NCBI RefSeq assembly: GCF_000956175.1
Contig: NZ_CP011070.1
Location: 1,606,147-1,670,146 of the forward strand
Reading direction: 5' to 3'
Origin: Nitrosopumilus adriaticus
Lineage (GTDB): Archaea > Thermoproteota > Nitrososphaeria > Nitrososphaerales > Nitrosopumilaceae
DNA: 64,000 bases
Shown: piece after piece, positions 24,831 through 31,438 of the stretch
How the letters are laid out: every line of letters begins with the position of its first letter
Position numbering within the stretch: position 1 is the first letter of the stretch
Made by a program: the position numbers and the translations under genes
The notes under the pieces: model-generated
Databases searched by the model: none
Seen by the model: only the letters and a program-made list of their open reading frames with translations
Told to the model about the DNA's origin: nothing

Positions 24831-24932
24831 GAAAGCTGACACAATAACCTATTGTCCAAATGCTGGTGATTGTTTACCGGTCTATGCATACAGCAAGGCT
24901 GAGTAAAGATTAATCCGCAACAGTCAGCTTTC
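24831..24932 (+). ncRNA. Candidate cloverleaf-like structured RNA
   Basis: A perfect 10-bp outer helix, GAAAGCTGAC (24831-24840) with GTCAGCTTTC (24923-24932), encloses three hairpins: CAATA/TATTG (24842-24854, loop ACC), CTGGT/ACCGG (about 24864-24881) and CAGC/GCTG (about 24890-24900). A TATA-like tttttattta (24800-24809) lies about 25 nt before the first paired base, and a T-rich stretch follows. It is not a tRNA (no T-loop or acceptor lengths). A 30-codon frame (24814-24906) overlaps it and looks less likely. Confidence 0.5.
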
Positions 24933-24967
24933 AAATTTTTAAAAATACCACATAATCAACCATTATT

Positions 24968-25759
24968 ATGAATATCAAAATAGGATGTACTGGGTGGAGC
25001 TATCAAGGATGGTCAGGTACATTTTATCCAAGAAATCTAAAGAGTCAAGATTGGCTAAGGTATTATTCACAAATTTTTGAAATTACTGAAATAAACTCTA
25101 CATTTTACAAAATTCCCTCTCAAGAGATTGTAAGAAGATGGAATGCAGACACTCCACGGCATTTTAGATTTACAGCCAAATTTCCATCACTTATTACGCA
25201 TGAAAAGAGGTTAGAAAATGTAAATTCCGAAGTTTTTTCATTTTTGTCTTCTCTCATTCCAATTCACGAAAAGGTGTCAGCCCTGGTTTTGCAATTACCG
25301 CCATCCCTGTCATTTGATGAGGCAAAACCAAGACTAGAAGAGTTATTTGATATTTTGCCTGATGATTTTTTGTATCCAATTGAAGGAAGACATGAATCAT
25401 GGTTTTCAGATGACGCATTGTCATATCTAAAACAAAACAAACACTGCCTAGTATGGAATGATGTTGCAGGAATAAACAACCCATTTCCAGTAACAGCAAA
25501 TTATCTTTACGTTAGATTAATTGGAGATCGTTCCATTCCAGACTCAGAATTTGGCAAAGTTACAAAAGATAGAAAAGAAAAGATTACAGACTGGGCAAAG
25601 AAACTAGAAAGCATTCAAGACATTCCAGTTGCAATGGTAATGACAAATAATCATTTTGAAGGATTTGGTCCTGCTACTGCAAATTCTTTGCGGATGCAAT
25701 TAGGAATGAGTGAATTGATTTGGGAAGAGAAAAGACAAAAAACATTAGGTAATTTTTAA
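24968..25759 (+). CDS. DUF72 family protein
   Basis: 263 residues matching DUF72 (YecE family, TIM-barrel-like): IGCTGWSYQGWSGTFYP at the start, EINSTFYKIPS, RFTAKFPSLITHEKRL, LVLQLPPSLSFD, EGRHESWF, and YLYVRLIGDR near the end. The family is widespread and its biochemical role is not established. The ATG is about 27 nt after a T/A-rich box that also forms the 3' flank of the cloverleaf-like element, so the transcript is probably leaderless. Confidence 0.88.
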   Translation: MNIKIGCTGWSYQGWSGTFYPRNLKSQDWLRYYSQIFEITEINSTFYKIPSQEIVRRWNADTPRHFRFTAKFPSLITHEKRLENVNSEVFSFLSSLIPIHEKVSALVLQLPPSLSFDEAKPRLEELFDILPDDFLYPIEGRHESWFSDDALSYLKQNKHCLVWNDVAGINNPFPVTANYLYVRLIGDRSIPDSEFGKVTKDRKEKITDWAKKLESIQDIPVAMVMTNNHFEGFGPATANSLRMQLGMSELIWEEKRQKTLGNF

Positions 25760-25765
25760 ACAGAA

Positions 25766-25830
25766 ATTCTTCAATAACTAGGGGAGCATTGAAGAATCTC
25801 TGCTATGCATCCAGCCAAACAGTAGGATGT
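25766..25830. terminator. Paired hairpins between convergent genes
   Basis: ATTCTTCAAT (25766-25775) pairs perfectly with ATTGAAGAAT (25788-25797) around a 12-nt loop. GCATCC (25807-25812) pairs with GGATGT (25825-25830). A T-run follows at about 25847-25851. Located just after the DUF72 stop and before the convergent DedA stop, so a termination or 3' UTR role is likely. Confidence 0.4.
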
Positions 25831-25856
25831 TACAAGTTATAGTACCTTTTTGATAT

Positions 25857-26405
25857 TTAAGGCAATGATGCCATAGTGCTAGTGCCAAGTCCAATTGCCT
25901 CTCCAAAATAATATCCGGATAGAATTGTTCCAGTAGACCAAACACATGAACCTCCAAATGTGTAAATAACAAATTTTGGAATTCTCATTTTTAGTAATCC
26001 AGCTGGAACTGAAATCATTTCTCTCATTACTGGAACCATTCTTCCTAAAAATACAGCCTTGTCACCATATTTTTCAAACCAAATCTCTACTCGCTCTAAT
26101 TTTTTTTCAGATACTCTAACATATCGAAGATAACGGATTAAAACAACTCTACCTAGTTTTAATGCAATTAGGTATATTGCAGATGTACCTATTGTAGCAC
26201 CTATTCCCCCAAGTAGAATCATAGGAATAAGACCAATTAGAGAGATACCTTGTTGAGATGCCAAGAATCCAGCAGTAGGAAATACTGCAAGAGTGGGAAT
26301 TGGAGGAACAATAGTCTCAAGTAATGCGGCCAAGAAGATTCCTTCGTATAGATGCTCTCCTAAAAACTCTGCAATCCAAATAAGGAATGAATCAAATGGT
26401 TCCAA
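25857..26405 (-). CDS. DedA family membrane protein
   Basis: 182 residues with about four to five hydrophobic segments. It has the DedA/SNARE-associated pattern: LLETIVPPIPTLAVFPTAGFLA, a GGIGATIGTSAIYLIALKLGR segment and FLGRMVPVMREMISVPAGLLKMRIPKF with the conserved FxGRxxPxxR. DedA proteins act in membrane lipid scrambling and homeostasis. Slightly shorter than bacterial members (about 200). No operon partner. Confidence 0.88.
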   Translation of the reverse strand: MEPFDSFLIWIAEFLGEHLYEGIFLAALLETIVPPIPTLAVFPTAGFLASQQGISLIGLIPMILLGGIGATIGTSAIYLIALKLGRVVLIRYLRYVRVSEKKLERVEIWFEKYGDKAVFLGRMVPVMREMISVPAGLLKMRIPKFVIYTFGGSCVWSTGTILSGYYFGEAIGLGTSTMASLP

Positions 26406-26729
26406 TTGCTTCTGGAAATGAAATCTTACTAAATTACTTTCCGAGTGAAAACTATGATAGACTTAGTCACTTTACATGACAATTATGGGAATTTTCGTAA
26501 AGTCAAAAACCTATTTTTCAATCTTGTGAGAAAATATCAAAATAAGCATTTTAAAAAAATCTGTGATCGATTTTTTCATAAATTGCTTTTAAAAAATTTG
26601 ACAGTTTATTTTTTCAAGTTTAAATTTCTAAAATAAACAAAATTGATCGATCATAAAATAGATCCATTAAATGGAATATTTCAAAATAAGAGATTTATAA
26701 TTTAAAAAAATTCGAATTTTAGGGGAGTA
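26406..26729. other. Gene-poor spacer
   Basis: A 324-bp AT-rich region between DedA and a microprotein gene. A 63-codon plus frame (26445-26636) is Phe/Lys/Leu-rich and has no promoter or family match, so it is not called. The palindrome TGATCGATCA is at 26643-26652. Confidence 0.5.
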
Positions 26730-26858
26730 ATGGAAGAAAAGGAATTTCGCATAATGGTAGACATGTTAAAAATAGCAATCAAACAAGAAAGGGAGCTTAC
26801 ATCTGACGAGGTGTATGGATTGATGGCCTGCTTTAAACAATTAGCCATATTGAAATAA
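26730..26858 (+). CDS. 42-residue microprotein
   Basis: ATG preceded by AGGGGAG (26721-26727), a good ribosome-binding sequence, which is rare here. Encodes MEEKEFRIMVDMLKIAIKQE then RELTSDEVYGLMACFKQLAILK. Helical, with SDEVYGLMACFKQL resembling the tail of a regulator or docking helix. Not recognised. Upstream AT-rich box ttataattta (26695-26704). Confidence 0.55.
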   Translation: MEEKEFRIMVDMLKIAIKQERELTSDEVYGLMACFKQLAILK

Positions 26859-26980
26859 TATTTTATAATTTAATTCATTTTTTTATTTTTGAGATTTGGA
26901 TGCTTCCAAATGTTCTGGTTCATATTTTTCATTAAGAAAATTTACATCATAAATAAAAACTATGAAAAGCATCTATTAGC

Positions 26981-27109
26981 GTGAAAGAGCAAAATGAAAA
27001 AATCACATGTTGGGTATGCAGTACAGAGATTATCGAATATTTTGAAATACGTTACAAAGGTAAAAGAGGGAAATGTACTTGTTGTAACATTGATTTTCCT
27101 TTAGAATAA
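26981..27109 (+). CDS. 42-residue zinc-ribbon microprotein
   Basis: GTG start; KEQNEKITCWVCSTEIIEYF then EIRYKGKRGKCTCCNIDFPLE. Four or five Cys as CxxC...CxCC with intervening basic residues give a minimal zinc ribbon. It stands alone before the convergent dehydrogenase gene. Possibly nucleic-acid or protein binding; not known. Confidence 0.6.
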   Translation: MKEQNEKITCWVCSTEIIEYFEIRYKGKRGKCTCCNIDFPLE

Positions 27110-27136
27110 TCAATTCATATGTAAAAATAATTCAAA

Positions 27137-28087
27137 TCATGGTTTAAGGAATACCTTTAGTGTATCAGGCTTTTTTGCATGAATAATTGCATCTTGAAAT
27201 TTCTCAAGAGGGAATGTAGAATCAATCAGATCATCAACTGTGATTATTCCAGTGGCTAGTGCATCAATTGCCGGTTTAAACAATCCACAACGAGAACCAA
27301 TTAGAGTTATTTCATTGACTACTGTAGGAGTCAAATCTAAATTTTCTCTAGAAGCAATAGTTGATTTTAAGATTACAATTCCACGTGGTCTTGTTAATTT
27401 CATAGTATCAGAGAATCCTGAATTACTACCTGTAGCTTCTATCACTAAATCAAAAGTAAATTCATCTGAGGGTTCAATTCCAATCTTTGTTTTGATTCCT
27501 AGTTTCTCTAAACTTTGTAGTTTATTTTTGTGTCTACCAAAACAGGTGATATTCTTACAAGATAATTTCAATACTCTTGCAATTAATTGTGCTAGTCTTC
27601 CATCACCTATCACTGCTACATTCCATAAAGGATCAAGTTTTACTTGTTCTTTGATTTCAAATGCTGCTGCCAGTGGTTCAATAAACACAGCTTGCTCATC
27701 ACTAATTGAATCAGGTAAAACATGCAAGTTTTTTTCTGGTAGTGAAACAAATTCTGCAAATGCTCCATCTCTTTTTAAAATTCCAAGAACTGTTCTGTTT
27801 GGACAATGACGAAACATTCCGATTTTACAAGTTTCACAAGATCCACATCCAGCATTAATTTCACCTACAACTCTTTTTCCAATTAGTTCAGAATTTTTTG
27901 ATTTTTCTACAGTTCCAACAAATTCATGACCCAATATTCCATTGTACTTCATGTATCCATCAAGGATCTCCAAGTCAGTTCCACAAATTCCTGCCAAATT
28001 TACTCTAACAAGTGATTCAGAAGAAAGTGGTTTTGGATAGTTTTGATCAAAAATCATTTTTTCGCCATCAAAATAAGCAGCTTTCAT
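27137..28087 (-). CDS. Zinc-dependent alcohol/threonine-type dehydrogenase (MDR family)
   Basis: 316 residues. The catalytic zinc ligands are in GICGTD (Cys) and GHEFVG (His-Glu). The structural zinc loop is CGSCETCKIGMFRHC. A Rossmann segment VAVIGDGRLAQLIARVL follows. It resembles glucose/threonine/sorbitol dehydrogenases of the medium-chain family. The dinucleotide preference and substrate cannot be read. The N-terminus MKAAYFDGEKM is typical. Gene is single and divergent from the VOC protein gene. Confidence 0.88.
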   Translation of the reverse strand: MKAAYFDGEKMIFDQNYPKPLSSESLVRVNLAGICGTDLEILDGYMKYNGILGHEFVGTVEKSKNSELIGKRVVGEINAGCGSCETCKIGMFRHCPNRTVLGILKRDGAFAEFVSLPEKNLHVLPDSISDEQAVFIEPLAAAFEIKEQVKLDPLWNVAVIGDGRLAQLIARVLKLSCKNITCFGRHKNKLQSLEKLGIKTKIGIEPSDEFTFDLVIEATGSNSGFSDTMKLTRPRGIVILKSTIASRENLDLTPTVVNEITLIGSRCGLFKPAIDALATGIITVDDLIDSTFPLEKFQDAIIHAKKPDTLKVFLKP

Positions 28088-28178
28088 AAAATAATTTCAT
28101 AAAGTATCCAATTTTAAAATACTGAAATTTTTCAAAATTAAAAGCTCAGTTTTAAATAATTCAGTGAGATCAAAAATT

Positions 28179-28544
28179 ATGCCAAGAATTTCTCATTTTG
28201 ATATACCCGCAGATGATCCTGAAAGGGCACAAAAATTCTACAAAGAAGTGTTTGATTGGAAATTTGAGAAATGGGATGGACCAATGGACTATTGGATGGC
28301 TACCACAGGAACAGAAGAGCCCGGAATTAATGGAGGTTTATCAAAAAGAATGACAGGACAAATAGGAATATCAAATACCATTAATGTTCCATCACTTGAT
28401 GACTATTCTAAAAAAATTATAGAAAAAGGTGGGCAGTTAATTGTTCCAAAAATGGCAATTCCAAAAATAGGGTGGTTTGCACAATGTACTGACACTGAAG
28501 GGAATATGTTTGGAATTATTGAAATGGATGAGAAAGCACAATAG
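28179..28544 (+). CDS. VOC (glyoxalase/bleomycin-resistance fold) family protein
   Basis: About 121 residues from ATG 28179 (MPRISHFDIPADDPERAQKF). An upstream in-frame GTG at 28164 exists, but the ATG gives the standard family start. Typical segments: HFDIPADDPERAQKFYKEVF, DYWMATTG, GGLSKRM, GWFAQCTDTEGNMFGI. This matches the short single-domain glyoxalase-like proteins in which metal ligands come from two half-sites; enzymatic role unknown. Confidence 0.85.
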   Translation: MPRISHFDIPADDPERAQKFYKEVFDWKFEKWDGPMDYWMATTGTEEPGINGGLSKRMTGQIGISNTINVPSLDDYSKKIIEKGGQLIVPKMAIPKIGWFAQCTDTEGNMFGIIEMDEKAQ

Positions 28545-28591
28545 TCCATGCAATTATGAAAATACAAATTTTACCACATCAGAAATAAATC

Positions 28592-29131
28592 TTGGAATTA
28601 GTAAAAAGTGCAGAATTTCTTGCAAAAAAGAAACATGCGGTACATTTGAGAAAGGATGGCAGTACTTTCTCAAAGCATCTAGAAGATGTAGTGAATAGAC
28701 TCAAGGGTTTAGGTGTTATTGACGAAGAACTTCTAAGTGCAGGATGGCTTCATGAGATTATTGAGGATACTGATGTCAGTTTTGATGATTTGTATGAACA
28801 ATTTGGAAATAGAATTTCAGTAATTGTATCATCTTTAACTGAAGATAAAACACTACCCAGAAAGCAAAGAGAAAAAGCATACAGATTACAACTAAAAGAT
28901 GCGTCATTTGATGCCAAGCTAATCAAACTTTGCGATATTTCAGCAAACTTGAGTGATTTGAAAAATTCTGATGCATCAAAATCAAAAAAACTACGAGAGA
29001 TAAAACAAAATAGATATCATTTGTCTATCATTAGAAAGGATTTAATGAGTTCAGATTTTCCTAAAATAACAACATTACTAGAAACAATAAATCATATCTT
29101 AAGACGATACGGTCAAAGAGTAATTAACTAG
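28592..29131 (+). CDS. RelA/SpoT-like HD-domain protein (MESH1-like)
   Basis: 179 residues starting at TTG. It follows the SpoT/MESH1 hydrolase layout: H29 in FSKHLEDV, then WLHEIIEDT (residues 52-60) and KLCDISANLSDL with D115. In the family the second motif is HD; here it is H54-E55, so one metal ligand is Glu. The E58-D59 pair is kept. MESH1 hydrolyses (p)ppGpp or NADPH. There is no synthetase domain, so this would be hydrolase-only. Activity is uncertain because of the D to E change. Confidence 0.75.
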   Translation: MELVKSAEFLAKKKHAVHLRKDGSTFSKHLEDVVNRLKGLGVIDEELLSAGWLHEIIEDTDVSFDDLYEQFGNRISVIVSSLTEDKTLPRKQREKAYRLQLKDASFDAKLIKLCDISANLSDLKNSDASKSKKLREIKQNRYHLSIIRKDLMSSDFPKITTLLETINHILRRYGQRVIN

Positions 29132-29206
29132 AATCATGAAAAACATTTTTTGCCCATATTGCATATAGACTAGATTAATAATCAGAAAGTTTTCTAAAAA
29201 ATACTA

Positions 29207-29623
29207 TTGAGTTACAAGTTTTTAGATCATGCAACAGATGCAATTATCGAAATTACTGCAAAAGATATCAAAGAAGCATTTGCTCTAGCCGCAGAAGCAG
29301 AAATTAATCTAACACTTGATCAAGACAAAGTTGAAGAAAAAGGCAAAATGGATTTCAATGCAAATGGAAAAGATTTACGTTATCTTCTGTTTAGCTGGCT
29401 TGAAGAGATCCCATTTCTTTTGATAACTGAAGGATTTGCAATAAAACGAATTGAGTTTAATATTGAGGAAAATGACGGCTATACCATCAAGGCAACAGCA
29501 TATGGGGAGCCACTTGATGTTCAAAAACACAATTTCAAGGTGGAGATAAAGGCCCCAACATTTTATGACATGGAAATTAGAACAAATGGTAAAGTCTACA
29601 TGAGATTTTTACTTGATTTGTGA
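29207..29623 (+). CDS. Archease
   Basis: 138 residues from a TTG start. Archease signature: YKFLDHATDAIIEI at the N-terminus with the metal-binding Asp, a LLFSWLEEIPFLL helix, KAPTFYDMEI, and the C-terminal LLDL with the conserved Asp. Archease activates the RNA ligase RtcB by promoting its guanylylation in tRNA splicing. RtcB is not in the window. Length is normal for the family. Confidence 0.92.
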   Translation: MSYKFLDHATDAIIEITAKDIKEAFALAAEAEINLTLDQDKVEEKGKMDFNANGKDLRYLLFSWLEEIPFLLITEGFAIKRIEFNIEENDGYTIKATAYGEPLDVQKHNFKVEIKAPTFYDMEIRTNGKVYMRFLLDL

Positions 29624-29701
29624 GGGTGGTGAAAATTTATTCGCTCAAAGCAAGAAGAAATTATACGTGTTTTTTAAAAATAAACTATTTCAAGCATCAT
29701 T

Positions 29702-31336
29702 GTGCTCATTAAATTATCGGGATTAACGGCATTATTGTTATTGCTAGTTGTAATTACACCAGCTTATGCAAATGTAACTTCTATGTCCCTAGAAAAGGGG
29801 TTTTACACAACTGATGAAAATTTTACTTTTATTGGAAATCAGGAGGGTAAAGAGCAAGTCTTTGTCATAATTTATGATTGGTCAGGAACATACATAGGAA
29901 TGTTATCAGATATTAATCCAAGTCAAGGGGAATTTTCTGTAATTCCAAGACCAGTAACAATGTTCTTTGAAGATGAAGGGATCTATAATGCCACAGCATT
30001 TACTAATAATCAAACACAGAATAACGGAATTACAATTCAATTAGAGTTTGATGGAAAAAAATTATTTCAGGTTCCAGACTTTGTATTACAACTAAAAACT
30101 ATTGCAGATAGATCAGTTGAAGTAGAAAAAACTATTTCATTCACTGCTGGGCTTATTGATAGTTCAATCACAGATGCAGTTTTTAGTTTAGAGGGAGAAC
30201 CAACTGGTGCTACAATTGATCCAAGTACGGGTAAGTTTGTTTGGACACCATCAAAATCTCAAGGAAACATCCAAGATGTATTTTACACATTTGATATTGT
30301 TGTAAATAAAGGAAGCCAAGAAGACAAGGAAAAAATTACAATTACTGTAAAAAAGGCATATGAAGAACCTGCTCCAAAACCAAAACAAACCACACCTGAA
30401 CCGGAGCCAGAACCTAAAGAATTACAAATTCCAGCTTCATTTGTTGATGAATCAAAAGATCCACAGAGTTATGTTGACAGGTACAACAATGAGGCAAGCT
30501 ACAAGAAATGGTTTGATGATAATTTTTCAGAGTATGAATCAATTTATCAGGCTGTAGGTTTGGATGAACCATTACAAATTCCAGCTTCATTTGTTGATGA
30601 AGCAAAAGATCCACAGAGTTATGTTGACAGGTACAACAATGAGGCAAGCTACAAGAAATGGTTTGATGATAATTTTTCAGAGTATGAATCAATTTATCAG
30701 GCTGTAGGAATTGAAGAGCCTAAAGAGTTAGCAGCATTTGTTGATCCAAATTTAGATCCTCAATACTATATTGACAGATACAATAAAGAAGTCACATACA
30801 AAAAGTGGTTTGATGAGACATATCCAGACATTACAATTTACGATGCTGTAGGTATTCAAAAACCAGTAATGGAAGAACCAGAAATGGAAGAACCAGAAAG
30901 TGGCGAGTGTGGTGAAGGAACTGATTTGGTAGATGGAGTATGTGTGATTGTAGATAATTCTGAAGGAGGGGGTTGCCTCATTGCAACAGCAACATATGGT
31001 ACTGAGATGGCTCCACAAGTTCAATTACTCAGAGAAATTCGTGATAATCAGTTAATGAATACTGATTCAGGTGCATCATTTATGACAGGATTCAACCAAC
31101 TCTACTATTCATTCTCACCAACAATCGCAGATATTGAAAGAGAAAATCCAGTATTTAGAGAAGCAGTAAAGATTGGAATCACCCCATTATTATCATCATT
31201 GTCAATCCTATCATTTGCCGAATCAGAATCAGAGGTTTTAGGTTATGGTATAGGTGTTATTATGATGAATATAGGAGTGTATTTTGTGGCACCCGCAATC
31301 ATAATTTTGAAATCAAGAAAATACATCAAAATTTAA
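29702..31336 (+). CDS. Secreted repeat protein with CFI-box C-terminal domain
   Basis: 544 residues. Signal peptide (to about 22, PAYA). Beta-sandwich region, then an Ig-like putative cadherin-type unit (GATIDPSTGKFVWTPSKSQG). A Pro/Glu linker precedes 50-residue repeats (ASFVDESKDPQSYVDRYNNE... KWFDDNFSEYESIYQAVG), two nearly identical and one degenerate. The C-terminus has GGGCLIATATYGTEMAPQVQ, a CFI-box-like processing domain, and a final hydrophobic segment. Probably surface-anchored. The repeats are shared with the next gene. Confidence 0.75.
   Translation: MLIKLSGLTALLLLLVVITPAYANVTSMSLEKGFYTTDENFTFIGNQEGKEQVFVIIYDWSGTYIGMLSDINPSQGEFSVIPRPVTMFFEDEGIYNATAFTNNQTQNNGITIQLEFDGKKLFQVPDFVLQLKTIADRSVEVEKTISFTAGLIDSSITDAVFSLEGEPTGATIDPSTGKFVWTPSKSQGNIQDVFYTFDIVVNKGSQEDKEKITITVKKAYEEPAPKPKQTTPEPEPEPKELQIPASFVDESKDPQSYVDRYNNEASYKKWFDDNFSEYESIYQAVGLDEPLQIPASFVDEAKDPQSYVDRYNNEASYKKWFDDNFSEYESIYQAVGIEEPKELAAFVDPNLDPQYYIDRYNKEVTYKKWFDETYPDITIYDAVGIQKPVMEEPEMEEPESGECGEGTDLVDGVCVIVDNSEGGGCLIATATYGTEMAPQVQLLREIRDNQLMNTDSGASFMTGFNQLYYSFSPTIADIERENPVFREAVKIGITPLLSSLSILSFAESESEVLGYGIGVIMMNIGVYFVAPAIIILKSRKYIKI
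30433..30708 (+). repeat. 276-bp repeat, copy 1
   Basis: Identical by eye to 33790-34065 in the neighbouring gene. Contains one full 150-bp unit and 126 bp of a second, the units differing by a few bases. Confidence 0.85.
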
Positions 31337-31438
31337 AAAATCTTGTAAATAGTGTAAACCTCAATTGATCAAATGAGTAGTGAAATTAATTATCCAGTTT
31401 AATAAATTTCCAATTAAGGAAATAATTACAACTTGAAG

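Noticed and set aside
24814-24906. 30-codon frame MPNVYQKADTITYCPNAGDC... overlapping the cloverleaf element
   Set aside because: It is plausible but overlaps a strong fold with a promoter at the right spacing, and has no family match; structure is preferred.
24831-24932. Cloverleaf element as a divergent tRNA
   Set aside because: The outer helix has 10 bp, arm sizes do not fit and there is no T-loop consensus.
26445-26636. 63-codon plus-strand frame after DedA
   Set aside because: Extreme Phe/Lys/Leu content with no start signal or family match; looks like AT-rich chance.
30414-30692. Minus-strand frames opposite the 50-residue repeats (also 33762-34049)
   Set aside because: They are shadows of the repeats in the sense genes and reproduce their duplication.
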